A stretch of DNA of 64,000 bases from Elusimicrobia bacterium CG1_02_56_21 (GCA_001871115.1 MNUR01000008.1:20080-84079); one strand, 5' to 3'; shown: positions 37,469 to 46,554, counted from the first letter of the stretch. The notes: generated by a model from the sequence alone, not told the origin. Translations and numbers: made by a program.

Positions 37469-39148
37469 TTAATGCCCGCTGCTCACGCAGGCCGAATGGC
37501 AGGCGCCGTGGCAGGCTGAGTGACAGGCGGAATGGCAGGCCGAGTGGCAGGCGTCATGGCAGGCGGAATGGCAGGCGTCATGGCAGGCGGAGTTTACAAA
37601 AGCTCCCTCATAGCACATCTTGGAAGTGCGGAAAGAGTCGAAACCGGCGCCCAGCTCCGCCGGCAGGGCCGCCTTCAACCCGTCCCCGGCCTTTACCGCG
37701 CTGTCAAAAGCCCGGTTATCGTAATTATGAAAATGACGATGATAGCCGCCCCAGTAATACCCGTTATCAGTGGCCAGGTCAGCCTGCCCGCGGGCGTCCA
37801 CCTGGCCGCGATAGTATTTACGCGTAGCGTCCAGGTCGCAATCCCACAGCTTCTGCTCCAGGCCGGCGCCAAGGGTCTTAAGCGCGCTTTCCGCCGCGGC
37901 CTGGTCCAAAGTCCCGTCCGGGGTTATCGCGGAAAGCAGCGCCGTTTCATAAGGGTCATTGCTGGTCTTTATGCCGGGCTGGCGCTCAACGGCCAGAGGG
38001 GAGTAGCCTTTAACCCTCAAAACTCCTTTGCGCTCCATATTAGCCACCATAAGCCCAAGCATCTCCGGCAGCGGCAGCCCCAGAAGCACGCCCGCTTCTA
38101 CCGGGCTGAGGTTTTTTACTATTTTGCCGGGAACACGGAAACTGCTTACCTGCGCTTTAGGCGCGGCCCACTCCGTGCCGTCCCAATTGACGGCCGAGAT
38201 CCCGGCCTGAGCCGTCAGCATTGAGTTATGCTTTATGGTCATTATAAAGAACGGGGCAACAATAAAGAGTACGGAAAGGATCATCACCAGGTAAATAGAC
38301 TCACCCCGGTTTACCGGCAGCCGGGCCAGGATGCTGCCCGGGAAATAGCGGTTCATATAGTACTTTTCCTGCGCCGGAATATACTTGGTGGCTTTGGGCG
38401 CGCCCTTGGTCAGGCTGCCGTAAGCCATAGTATTCAGGGAGAATGCTGCCGCGTCCAGGTAAACCTGCACCTGGAAATGATACCGGCTTTCCAGGGATTT
38501 GCGGAAGAACCGAACGCTGAAAACATCCTTGCCGTCCGCGCTCTTGACGGCGGGATAATCTATGGAATACCGCTCGTTCACAAACTTTTCCGTGCGAAAG
38601 CCCAGCTTCTCCAGAACTGCACCGTCCACGGGCAGGGAAGCGGGCGCTACCGGGAAGCGGACAACCAGCGCCTGGTGGTCCAGGGGGTCGTCCCACTGTA
38701 CCGGGGACCAGTTGAACACGGCCAGGCGAGCGTCCCCGGCCATAGTCTGGGTCAGGTTGCCGGAGGCCTGGAGATCGGCGGCGTAGCGGAAAAAATACGT
38801 GACCTCGCCGCTGTTTATAGCCCGGCCCCCGGCCAGGATGATGTCGTATTTCTTTTCCGAGATCTTATTTATCTCCAGCGGGTACCTGTTGCCGGAAGAG
38901 TCCAGGGCGTAAGCGCGCTCATAGTCGAACACAGGGGTTTCCTGGAAGCCCTCGAAATAAAAACCGTGCAGAGCCCCACCCTGCCCGGTCCACCTGACCG
39001 CGTAAGAGATCTGCGCTTTGCCGTCTTTGTCCAGCACGGCCTCGGTCTCCACCCAGTTCATCTTAAACCCACCGGCCAAAGCCGGGCGGGCAGCGCAGGC
39101 CAGGGCCAGCGCTATAGCAGTAAAGATCAATGCGATATTCTTTTTCAT
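37469..39148 (-). CDS. DUF2207-like membrane protein with C-terminal (CHxA)8 tail
   Basis: A 559-residue protein. Signal peptide 1-25; extracytoplasmic beta-rich domain ~28-275 resembling DUF2207; one transmembrane helix 286-305; then a soluble part, probably cytoplasmic, with a winged-helix-like segment (LSPVEAGVLLGLPLPEML). The tail (residues 522-559) is eight perfect CH[DSG]A tetrads followed by CVSSGH; Cys512 precedes it. A His cluster (GYHRHFHNY) lies at 468-476. The tail is a plausible substrate for the downstream radical SAM enzyme, analogous to the ACGX-repeat targets of a known radical SAM/SPASM family. Metal binding by the unmodified tail is the alternative. Confidence 0.85.
   Translation of the reverse strand: MKKNIALIFTAIALALACAARPALAGGFKMNWVETEAVLDKDGKAQISYAVRWTGQGGALHGFYFEGFQETPVFDYERAYALDSSGNRYPLEINKISEKKYDIILAGGRAINSGEVTYFFRYAADLQASGNLTQTMAGDARLAVFNWSPVQWDDPLDHQALVVRFPVAPASLPVDGAVLEKLGFRTEKFVNERYSIDYPAVKSADGKDVFSVRFFRKSLESRYHFQVQVYLDAAAFSLNTMAYGSLTKGAPKATKYIPAQEKYYMNRYFPGSILARLPVNRGESIYLVMILSVLFIVAPFFIMTIKHNSMLTAQAGISAVNWDGTEWAAPKAQVSSFRVPGKIVKNLSPVEAGVLLGLPLPEMLGLMVANMERKGVLRVKGYSPLAVERQPGIKTSNDPYETALLSAITPDGTLDQAAAESALKTLGAGLEQKLWDCDLDATRKYYRGQVDARGQADLATDNGYYWGGYHRHFHNYDNRAFDSAVKAGDGLKAALPAELGAGFDSFRTSKMCYEGAFVNSACHDACHSACHDACHSACHSACHSACHGACHSACVSSGH
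37472..37585 (-). repeat. Coding 12-base tandem repeat for the CHxA tail
   Basis: About eight and a half units of 12 bases encode the Cys-His-x-Ala repeat. The Cys, His and Ala codons are invariant in meaning and only the third residue (Asp, Ser, Gly) varies, so selection keeps the pattern. Slippage could change the copy number between strains. Confidence 0.85.
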
Positions 39149-39164
39149 CAGCTTTCCCCCGGGA

Positions 39165-39728
39165 TCATGAATGCGGCGCCGCTGCGGCCGCAGCCTGGAA
39201 TTCTTTTTTCAGCGCTCCGCGGTCCATGGCCAGGGCCCACCACAGACAGAGAGCGCCGGCCAGCAGGGAGCCCACCCTGGCTATAAAAGCCGCCGCCCTT
39301 ACCGCGTCGTTAAATTCGGGCGCCAGCGAAATCCCTCCGTAGAATAGCGGCCGCGGCACGGCCAGCCAGGGGAAGAGAAGAAGCAGAAGGGCCGCGGCGC
39401 TGAGCAGGTAAAGCATGTAGACGGCCCCGCGCCTGGCCCACTCTTTTCTGCCCCATATCCCGACGGCCAGCACGAACCCCGAGACCCAGAAAAAAAAGGA
39501 AAAGGCGAAAACCAGGCGCATATTGCGGTAGATAAAGCCGGCCAGCGGCGGCATTTCCACGGGAACGCTGGAGCGCGCCAGCGCAAGGAAGAAAGCGGGG
39601 GTGGAAAAAACATCCAGGAATGTCAGAATATCGAGGAAAGCCTTTGCCGCCATTACGCCGCAGACAGCGGCGGCGGCCAGCGAAAAGCCGGAAAGAACTT
39701 TGGATTTACCTTCAGGCAGCAGCTTCAT
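39165..39728 (-). CDS. Four-helix membrane protein at the head of the radical SAM cassette
   Basis: A 187-residue integral membrane protein with four transmembrane segments (about 13-33, 73-92, 101-121, 146-168). No family is recognised and no catalytic motif is seen. It lies 16 bases upstream of the CHxA-tailed protein gene and is probably first in the operon. An Ala-rich C-terminal tail ends it. Confidence 0.7.
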   Translation of the reverse strand: MKLLPEGKSKVLSGFSLAAAAVCGVMAAKAFLDILTFLDVFSTPAFFLALARSSVPVEMPPLAGFIYRNMRLVFAFSFFFWVSGFVLAVGIWGRKEWARRGAVYMLYLLSAAALLLLLFPWLAVPRPLFYGGISLAPEFNDAVRAAAFIARVGSLLAGALCLWWALAMDRGALKKEFQAAAAAAPHS

Positions 39729-39882
39729 ATTTAACTTTGATTATATAACTTTTACAGGCAGGGGCCTCATTTTTGCCGGCTCCTCGCAAATTGCGTGTTT
39801 ACCTTGCGCCCAAAAAGTTATTTAATTGATGTACGGCGTCCAAACGCCGGTTTAATACCCAAAGATCAGCACCGGAGTCCTT

Positions 39883-40293
39883 ATGTCGGTAAAACTTATC
39901 AGGCAATACACCGTGTTCCTCCCCAATGTTCCCGGCGCGCTTTCCAAGTTCGTAGAACTGTTCGCCAACGAAGGCATTAACATCATAGGCATAGCCTCCG
40001 AAATACGCGACGACTCAGGCGTGGTCCGCGTAGCGGTAGAAGCCGACCGCAAGGTAAGTCATGTCCTCACCGGCGCCGGCTTCACCACCATAGAGACCTC
40101 CATGATCTCCCTTGAGCTGCCCGATAAACCCGGCCAGCTCCTCCACCTTACCAAAGCGCTGAGCGACCGCGGCATAAACATTACCACGGTATACGGCACC
40201 GCTATGGGCGGGTCCAGCAGCCGGCTGCTGCTCAACGCCTCGGACCCTGACCGGGCGCTGGAAGTCCTTAAAGCCGAACTCGGGATAAAATAG
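39883..40293 (+). CDS. Tandem ACT-domain protein
   Basis: A 136-residue protein of two ACT domains (about 5-68 and 70-134). The ligand-binding turns are NVPGALSKFVELF in the first and DKPGQLLHLTKALSDRGIN in the second. ACT domains bind amino acids and regulate enzymes; stand-alone tandem versions are common and poorly characterised. It has GGAG upstream of the ATG and its own terminator. Confidence 0.88.
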   Translation: MSVKLIRQYTVFLPNVPGALSKFVELFANEGINIIGIASEIRDDSGVVRVAVEADRKVSHVLTGAGFTTIETSMISLELPDKPGQLLHLTKALSDRGINITTVYGTAMGGSSSRLLLNASDPDRALEVLKAELGIK

Positions 40294-40312
40294 ACAACCT
40301 TCGCCAATAAAG

Positions 40313-40340
40313 AAACCGCCGGGCTTCCGGCGGTTTTTTT
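40313..40340 (+). terminator. Terminator of the ACT gene
   Basis: Stem AAACCGCCGG/CCGGCGGTTT with a four-base loop followed by T residues. The 218 bases from here to the ettA stop show no gene; they contain a polypyrimidine run and short AATCCT repeats. Confidence 0.88.
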
Positions 40341-40558
40341 ATCCCGGCGCATCGCAGTTTTATTTCTGGCCCTGGGCCGGTCTGTTATCCTGACGGTATG
40401 TATCTCGGCCGCTTTTTCAGAGCGGCATCAATGTGACGGCGGAAATGATCCCTGCCAAGAAGTTCCGTGAACCCCTGTTTGCTCATGACCTCGTGCGGCC
40501 GGCACCGGATCTTTTTTTCTTCTCTTTTCTTTTCTTGCTAATCCTCCAATCCTCTATA

Positions 40559-42250
40559 TCACGGCCTGGTCAGTTTCTTGTATTTAATCCGGTGAGGGGT
40601 GTCGGCGGCTTTGCCCAGGCGGGCGTGCCGGTCGGCCTCGTACTCGGAGAAATTGCCTTCGAACCAGGCAACTTTGCTGTCCCCCTCGAAAGCCATGATA
40701 TGGGTGGCTATGCGGTCCAGGAACCAGCGGTCATGGCTGATGACCACGGCGCAGCCGCCGAAGTTTTCCAGCGCTTCTTCCAGGGCGCGCATAGTGTTCA
40801 CGTCCAGGTCGTTAGTGGGCTCGTCCAGGAGCAGCACATTGCCGCCCTCTTTGAGCATCACGGCCAGGTGAACGCGGTTGCGCTCTCCGCCGGAGATATT
40901 GGAGACCTTTTTCTGCTGGTCCTGCCCGCTGAAGTTGAAGCGCGCTACATAGGCGCGGGAATTAACTTCCAGCTTGCCGAGCTTCACTATATCCAGGCCG
41001 CCGGAGATCACTTCCCAGACATTCTTTGCCGGGTCCAGTGTGGAGCGATGCTGGTCGGAATAGGCCAGCTTTACGCTGTCTCCGACCCTGAATTCTCCCG
41101 AGTCCGGCTTTTCCTCGCCGGTTATCATCTTAAACAGGGTGGTCTTGCCGGCGCCGTTGGGCCCGATGATGCCGACTATGCCGCCGGGCGGCAGAGAGAA
41201 ACTGACATTGTCCAGCAGCACCTTGTCGCCGAAGGCCTTGGTGACGTTCTTGGCCTCTATGACCAAGTTGCCCAGGCGCGGACCCGGCGGGATGAAGATC
41301 TCCAGGTCCTTGCCCAGTTTCTCGCCGCTCTCGCCCAGCAGGTTCTCGTAGGCGGTGATGCGGGCCTTTGACTTGGCCTGGCGGGCCTTCGGGTTCATCC
41401 TTATCCAGTCCAGTTCCCGTTTTAAGGTCTTCTGGCGCTCGCTCTCGGATTTTTCTTCGTGGCGCAGGCGCTCTTCCTTCTGCTCCAGCCAGGAAGAGTA
41501 ATTGCCCTTCCACGGTATACCCTGGCCGCGGTCCAGCTCCAGTATCCAGCCGGCCACATTGTCGAGGAAATAGCGGTCATGCGTTACGGCGATGATAGTG
41601 CCTTTATATTGCTTGAGGTGATGCTCCAGCCAGGCCACGGCCTCTGCGTCAAGATGGTTAGTGGGCTCGTCCAGCAGCAAAATGTCCGGCTCCTGCAGGA
41701 GCAGCCTGCACAGCGCTATGCGGCGCTTTTCTCCGCCGGAAACGTTCTTTACCAGCGTGTCGGGCGGCGGGCAGCCGAGCGCGTCCATAGCCAGCTCCAG
41801 GCGGGAATCCACGTCCCAGGCGTTCAGGGCGTCTATTTTCTCCTGCACCTTGGACTGGCGCTCAATCAGCGCGTTCATCTTCTTGTCGTCCATCGGCTCG
41901 GCCAGTTTTTCGCTGATCTCGTTATATTCCTTCAGCGCGGCCATCGCCTCCGGCAGGCCTTCTTCGGCTATCTGGCGCATGGTTTTTTCCGGGTCCAGCC
42001 TGGGCTCCTGCTCCAGCAGGCCCACGGTATAGCCGGGTGAAAGCACGGTCTCGCCGCGGATATCGTCGTCGAGGCCGGCCATGATGCGCAGCAGGGAACT
42101 TTTGCCGGAGCCGTTCAGGCCCAGCACCCCTATCTTGGCGCCGTAATAATAAGAGAGGTAAATGTCCTTCAGCACGGCTTTCTTGTCGTAGATCTTGCTG
42201 ACGTCTACCATAGAGAAAATCACTTTTTTATCGTCTTTAGTTTCAGCCAT
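40559..42250 (-). CDS. ettA: ABC-F ATPase EttA (translational throttle)
   Basis: A 563-residue ABC-F protein with two ATPase domains and no membrane part. Walker A motifs are GLNGSGKSS and GPNGAGKTT; the signatures are SGGEKRR and SGGERNR. The linker between the domains (SERQKTLKRELDWIRMNP) and the total length match EttA, which binds the ribosomal E site and gates translation by the ATP/ADP ratio. Single gene with AAGGA before the ATG. Confidence 0.93.
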   Translation of the reverse strand: MAETKDDKKVIFSMVDVSKIYDKKAVLKDIYLSYYYGAKIGVLGLNGSGKSSLLRIMAGLDDDIRGETVLSPGYTVGLLEQEPRLDPEKTMRQIAEEGLPEAMAALKEYNEISEKLAEPMDDKKMNALIERQSKVQEKIDALNAWDVDSRLELAMDALGCPPPDTLVKNVSGGEKRRIALCRLLLQEPDILLLDEPTNHLDAEAVAWLEHHLKQYKGTIIAVTHDRYFLDNVAGWILELDRGQGIPWKGNYSSWLEQKEERLRHEEKSESERQKTLKRELDWIRMNPKARQAKSKARITAYENLLGESGEKLGKDLEIFIPPGPRLGNLVIEAKNVTKAFGDKVLLDNVSFSLPPGGIVGIIGPNGAGKTTLFKMITGEEKPDSGEFRVGDSVKLAYSDQHRSTLDPAKNVWEVISGGLDIVKLGKLEVNSRAYVARFNFSGQDQQKKVSNISGGERNRVHLAVMLKEGGNVLLLDEPTNDLDVNTMRALEEALENFGGCAVVISHDRWFLDRIATHIMAFEGDSKVAWFEGNFSEYEADRHARLGKAADTPHRIKYKKLTRP

Positions 42251-42320
42251 TATATTATCCTTAATACCGCGTTTGTTCTTGTTATTATCCCAAAATTAGG
42301 GGCTGTCTGAACGCGGCTTT

Positions 42321-43076
42321 TTATTTCACGTTTTTAAGTATGACATAGCCGCCGGGCCCGAAAGCCGGGGTTTTGGCTCCCATGGCCTTGAACACCTGCG
42401 TATCGAGCGCCCAATAGGGCTCGTACCATTGCCGGTCCACGTCGAAGACCAGGACGCGGCGGGTCTTTTCGTCGTAGGCGCCCACAGGGGAGATATGCGG
42501 GAAGGGGCCGCCCGGCGCCCCGGTCAGGATGTCCTGCGTAAAATGAAGCAGCATGATATTGTCAGGGTTGCGCTCGTTCTCGCCGAGGGCTTTCCTGAAC
42601 CTTTCCAGCGCCAGGGCCGACTTCGCGTTTACCGTTACGCTGCTGGCAGAAAAACCTTCAGCGCCGTAAGCCGACCCGGCTTCTGCCGCCCCCGCGGCCA
42701 GCTGGTCCAGGGTCAGGCCGCGCCTGCCGTCAGCTCCGGCCTCGCTCACCAGCCCGGCCCAGTTAAACCCAGCAACCTTCGCTACAAGCTTTTCCGCCGC
42801 TATATTTTCCTCTTCATCCCCGCGCTGGCGGCGGGAATTGAATAGAGCGTTAAGAGCCATAGAGACGGAAGCTGCGGAGCACGAAGCGGAAGTTTCCTGC
42901 GGCACATAGAAAGAAGCCAGGGCCCAGTAATCGTAAGCCGGCACAGCCGGGTTCCTGAAATAAGCGTTGTCGAGGGTAATAGGCACCGCCACGGCCCCGC
43001 CGGCCGGGGCGTATTTCCAGGTTTCGCCGCGCGCAGGCGGACAGGCAAGAATTAAAAGGCAGAAAAATATCTTCAT
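42321..43076 (-). CDS. Exported phytochelatin-synthase-like cysteine peptidase
   Basis: A 251-residue protein with a signal peptide (about 1-17). It resembles the catalytic domain of phytochelatin synthase (peptidase family C83). The triad is C66 in PQETSASCSAAS, H194 in FPHISPVGAYD and D212 in VFDVDR; the YEPYW segment is also typical. Plant enzymes have CG after the peptide Gln; here it is CS. Bacterial members usually cleave glutathione and do not polymerise it. It lies 10 bases downstream of an MFS gene, so it may process or follow transport of a thiol peptide. Confidence 0.83.
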   Translation of the reverse strand: MKIFFCLLILACPPARGETWKYAPAGGAVAVPITLDNAYFRNPAVPAYDYWALASFYVPQETSASCSAASVSMALNALFNSRRQRGDEEENIAAEKLVAKVAGFNWAGLVSEAGADGRRGLTLDQLAAGAAEAGSAYGAEGFSASSVTVNAKSALALERFRKALGENERNPDNIMLLHFTQDILTGAPGGPFPHISPVGAYDEKTRRVLVFDVDRQWYEPYWALDTQVFKAMGAKTPAFGPGGYVILKNVK

Positions 43077-43086
43077 GTGGTTTTTT

Positions 43087-44298
43087 CTAATACGGGGTTA
43101 AAGGCTGAACCTGCGGCGAAGTAGCGGGCTTGCGCTTCCCGTCGTCAATAGCCAGGGCCGTGAATAAACTGGCCACCGAAAGCAGAGAAGCCGCCATGAA
43201 CACCGCTTTATAGCCGTAAGCCGCCCAGAGCAGGCCGCCGGCCGCGGGAACGCTCATCGAGAGAGCGTGGTCCAGGGTGACGCCCAGCGAGATCGTGGGG
43301 GAAAGGTCGGCTTTGCTCTCAACTATCTTATTGAGATAGGTAGTCCGCGCAATACGCGCGGCGAACATCAGATTATCCAGGATAAAAAGAAAATAGAGCA
43401 GCGGCCTGAAAGCCGAGAAAGCGAAACCGGCGCAGACCCCGAACAAAATAACGGAGTCGGCGGCGAGCATTTTGCGCTCCCCGACCTTGTCCACCAGCGC
43501 CCCGAAAGCCTGCCTGAAAACCACGCCCGCCGCGGCGGCGATAAGCGCCAGCGCGGCCATCAGCCCCGGGCTGGCCCCGTAAACCGTGACCAGGACCCAG
43601 GGCGCGAAAGTGAGGAAGATCTGCTTGCGCGCCCCGAAAATAATATTGAGCAGGTAATACCACTTATATTTCCACCTGAACACAAAGCGCTTGTTGCCGG
43701 GCGCGGTTTCCTCCCCGCTCTTTCCCATCCGGGCGAACATAAAAGCCGATACCACCGAAGCTATGGCCGCCGCGAAGAAAGACCAGCGGTAAATTGAAGG
43801 CCCCGCTATTTTTGCCACGGCCCAGACAAAACCCGCTCCGGAGATGGCCGCAAAATTAGTCATACCGCTAATCTGGCCCAGCCGCCGGCCATGGCCGCCC
43901 TCTTTAGCGAAGCGCAGGCCCATCACGCTCTCCACGGTCATGAATAAATGACTGCCCGCGCTCCAGAGCAGCATCCACACTATCATCAGATTGTAGGTAG
44001 GCGAGACAAAACCCAGGCCCGCCACGCCTACCGCGGTGAGCAGGCTGGTTGTAATCGCCCATTTGCGCACAGGCAAAGCCGCAAGCAGGCCGGCCATGAA
44101 AAGAACCAGGAAGCCGGGGAACTCGCGGGGGAATTCAAGGAAGCCGCGCTGCTGCGAAGTAAGACTGAAAGAATCGTGGAGGTAATTATTGAAAGCGGCG
44201 GAGAGTACCCCCGCGTTTATCCCCAGAAAAAATACCCCGAGAAGGAAAGCCTTAAAAGCGGGGTCGGCGTTCCCCCACCGTTCGAGCAGTTTATTCAT
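43087..44298 (-). CDS. Major facilitator superfamily transporter
   Basis: A 403-residue integral membrane protein with about 12 helices. The cytoplasmic loop between helices 8 and 9 carries the MFS-type motif GALVDKVGERK. Substrate cannot be read from sequence. It is co-transcribed with the phytochelatin-synthase-like peptidase. Confidence 0.83.
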   Translation of the reverse strand: MNKLLERWGNADPAFKAFLLGVFFLGINAGVLSAAFNNYLHDSFSLTSQQRGFLEFPREFPGFLVLFMAGLLAALPVRKWAITTSLLTAVGVAGLGFVSPTYNLMIVWMLLWSAGSHLFMTVESVMGLRFAKEGGHGRRLGQISGMTNFAAISGAGFVWAVAKIAGPSIYRWSFFAAAIASVVSAFMFARMGKSGEETAPGNKRFVFRWKYKWYYLLNIIFGARKQIFLTFAPWVLVTVYGASPGLMAALALIAAAAGVVFRQAFGALVDKVGERKMLAADSVILFGVCAGFAFSAFRPLLYFLFILDNLMFAARIARTTYLNKIVESKADLSPTISLGVTLDHALSMSVPAAGGLLWAAYGYKAVFMAASLLSVASLFTALAIDDGKRKPATSPQVQPLTPY

Positions 44299-44348
44299 TA
44301 TCTATATTTTAACAAAACCCGCGGCCGCACCGTATGACGGAGATAAAT

Positions 44349-44383
44349 AAAAACGGCGCGGGAGTAAACCCCGCGCCGTTTTC
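44349..44383. terminator. Terminator of the papain-like peptidase gene
   Basis: Twelve-base-pair stem AAACGGCGCGGG/CCCGCGCCGTTT with a seven-base loop. The A run on the 5' side gives the T run for the minus strand gene. Confidence 0.85.
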
Positions 44384-44395
44384 AGACCGCTTATT

Positions 44396-45388
44396 TTATT
44401 TCCAGCCGGAGACCGGGCCTATGAGCGGAGCCACGCGCGGCCAGGGCCCGGCACGCACAACTTCCCCTACGGGAACCTCTGCCTTGGAGGCCCTGTAGGC
44501 AATAGTGCTCAGGCCGAAGCTGACTGAATTGTTCATTTCAGAATAAGCTATCCGGAAGAAACCGTCCTCTCCCCAGCCGGTATCCCAGCTGTTCTTGACG
44601 GAGAAATACTGCTCCGCGTCGTTATAACCTACCAGCAGGACGGCATGGCCGCCCAGGCGTTTACCGGTAGTGTAAGAATAGATGCCGGTCTTATAGTGCA
44701 TGAAATCTTCGTAAACCATGTAGGCTATCGGCAGCGGCCCGTATTTAACCAGCGCGGTTTTTATGATATCGAGTTTCTTGGACACAGAACCCCAGCCCCC
44801 TATTTTGCTGGCCCCGGACTGCCAGCCGGCTTCGGCGGCGGAGCAGGAACCGTTTGCGGCGGTATAGGGATAAACGGACTCGGCGGGCAGGCCGGTCTTC
44901 TGGAGAAAGCGGGCGCTCAGGCGTCCGCCATTGCAGGAACCTGCGCCGCTGCACGACAGCATGACCTGCTCGGACAGGTCCAGGTCTTTGCCCGGGGTAT
45001 TGTTTTTAAGCAGGGTATAGGATTCAAGGCCGCCGGTCATTGAGAAAGCCCAGCAGGAACCGCATTTCTTCTGGTTCCTGGGAGCCGTCACAAAATTCCC
45101 GTTGGCAGCGCGCCAGTCAAAAGCCGCGGGCAGCCGGGCGGCGGCTACCAGGTCTATGGGCTCGGCGTCCGCGGGCTCGAAATTAAACCCAACCAGGTAT
45201 TGCCAGCTTTCCCTGTCGGCGGAAATATTATTCTCTCCGGCCGTCCACTTAGCGCCGGCTTTCTCAATAGCGGCCTGCACTTCTTTTATCTGGTCCCGCA
45301 TATCCCCGGACAGCGCCTGCTGGCTGTAGGCGGGCGCCCCGGCCAGGAAAGCCGCCGCTAAAATAATTAAATATATGATTCTTCTCAT
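44396..45388 (-). CDS. Secreted papain-family (C1A) cysteine peptidase
   Basis: A 330-residue exported protease. Signal peptide ~1-22, short propeptide, then the mature domain. Catalytic Cys is in KKCGSCWAFS, His in GGHAVLLVGY and Asn in KNSWDTGWGEDGF; CSGAGSCNGG is the usual disulphide segment. The ATG at 45388 has AGGGGGA five bases upstream. A short Pro-rich C-terminus follows. Likely acts outside the cytoplasm in protein degradation. Confidence 0.93.
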   Translation of the reverse strand: MRRIIYLIILAAAFLAGAPAYSQQALSGDMRDQIKEVQAAIEKAGAKWTAGENNISADRESWQYLVGFNFEPADAEPIDLVAAARLPAAFDWRAANGNFVTAPRNQKKCGSCWAFSMTGGLESYTLLKNNTPGKDLDLSEQVMLSCSGAGSCNGGRLSARFLQKTGLPAESVYPYTAANGSCSAAEAGWQSGASKIGGWGSVSKKLDIIKTALVKYGPLPIAYMVYEDFMHYKTGIYSYTTGKRLGGHAVLLVGYNDAEQYFSVKNSWDTGWGEDGFFRIAYSEMNNSVSFGLSTIAYRASKAEVPVGEVVRAGPWPRVAPLIGPVSGWK

Positions 45389-45435
45389 TAGTTCCCCCTT
45401 GTCTTGCAAAATTCTACCGCTTGGGGCCGGTATTG

Positions 45436-46551
45436 TCAAACCCCTGAACGCAGCGTGAACAGCGGCAGCTCAGAATCGGCGAATAGCCGCAGCGGCGGGC
45501 CCCAGGCGCCGGCGCCGGAAGTGACATATATGCTGAACCCGCCCGCTTTATACAAACCGTAAAAATATTTGAACATATGCCTCTCAAGCGGGCCGAAAGG
45601 GAAGATCTGGCCTTTATGCGTATGCCCGCTCAATACCAGGCCTGAGCCGGCGGCGGTTATTTCGTCAAAGCCCTGCGGCTGGTGAGAAAGGAACAGCAGA
45701 GGTTTCGAACGGTCCAGGACAGCCGCTAGTTTCCTGACCGCCGCTCCGTCCCCGCGCCGCAGATCGTCTACCCCCGCCACTAAAAGGCCCGGCGCCGGCT
45801 CGTAGACCGTGCCGCGCAGCATTTTTACGCCGCAGTTATTAAAAAAAGCGGCCGCCGGCTCTCCGCCCGTGAACATATCGTGGTTGCCCAGCACCGCAGC
45901 CTTGCCGTAAAGCGCGGTTATCCCCTTAATGACACCGCAGGTCCCTTCCGGCATCGGCTCGCGGCTTTCGGAAAAATCCCCGGTAAAAACCACCAGATCT
46001 GGCTTAAGGCCTTTGATGATACCCGCTATTTTCTCCAGCCGCTTTAATTTTATCATCCGGCCCAGGTGCAAATCCGAGATCTGCACTATAGTAAAACCGT
46101 CCAGAGCGGCCGGCAGATTGCTTACCGCGACCTCTATCCTTTTCAGCCGGGGCGTTTGGCCCCCGCTCCAGGCGGCCAGGCCGGAGAATATTATGGCCGC
46201 CCCGAGTACAGCGATAAAAACAGGCCGGCTCCAGGCCCAGCCCGCGCCCATAGCCTTAAGCGCGGAAAGCGCCAGGTCGCAAACCAGCAGGACCCAGAAA
46301 AAAATAAACGAAATTCCGAAACTGAAAAAAGCCGGCCAGAGCATTGCGTCCGCAAAGCCGCCGAAACGGGAAGCCGCGAAAACCCTGGCTGCCGGGTAGA
46401 AAGCAGACAGGAGCAGCGCGGCTTCATAAACTATGAAGCGGCCTTTCGGCTGCAGCTTCAGCCTGAAAGCCAGCCAGACAGCAATGTAAATATTAAAAGC
46501 GAGGTGAAAAAGGGCCAGGCCCAGTCCGAAAATGTGGAAGTGGCCTTTCAT
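45436..46551 (-). CDS. Membrane-bound calcineurin-like metallophosphoesterase
   Basis: A 371-residue protein. Four to five N-terminal helices (residues 1-130) anchor it. The catalytic domain has ISDLHLG, VFTGDFSE, VLGNHDMF, SHQPQGF and SGHTHKGQIFPFG, the full set of metal-ligand motifs of the YkuE-like family. Substrates of this family include lipid or peptidoglycan-precursor phosphates. It starts four bases after the adenosine deaminase gene. Confidence 0.9.
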   Translation of the reverse strand: MKGHFHIFGLGLALFHLAFNIYIAVWLAFRLKLQPKGRFIVYEAALLLSAFYPAARVFAASRFGGFADAMLWPAFFSFGISFIFFWVLLVCDLALSALKAMGAGWAWSRPVFIAVLGAAIIFSGLAAWSGGQTPRLKRIEVAVSNLPAALDGFTIVQISDLHLGRMIKLKRLEKIAGIIKGLKPDLVVFTGDFSESREPMPEGTCGVIKGITALYGKAAVLGNHDMFTGGEPAAAFFNNCGVKMLRGTVYEPAPGLLVAGVDDLRRGDGAAVRKLAAVLDRSKPLLFLSHQPQGFDEITAAGSGLVLSGHTHKGQIFPFGPLERHMFKYFYGLYKAGGFSIYVTSGAGAWGPPLRLFADSELPLFTLRSGV

Positions 46552-46554
46552 GGT

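Noticed and set aside
37472..37585. Short regular repeats as a CRISPR array
   Set aside because: The period is 12 bases with no spacers, and the repeat is in frame inside a coding gene.
37469..37600. Cys-x-x-x-Cys-His in the tail as heme c sites
   Set aside because: Canonical heme c sites are CxxCH. The spacing here is CxxxCH, the tail is predicted to be cytoplasmic and no cytochrome maturation genes are near. Not fully excluded.
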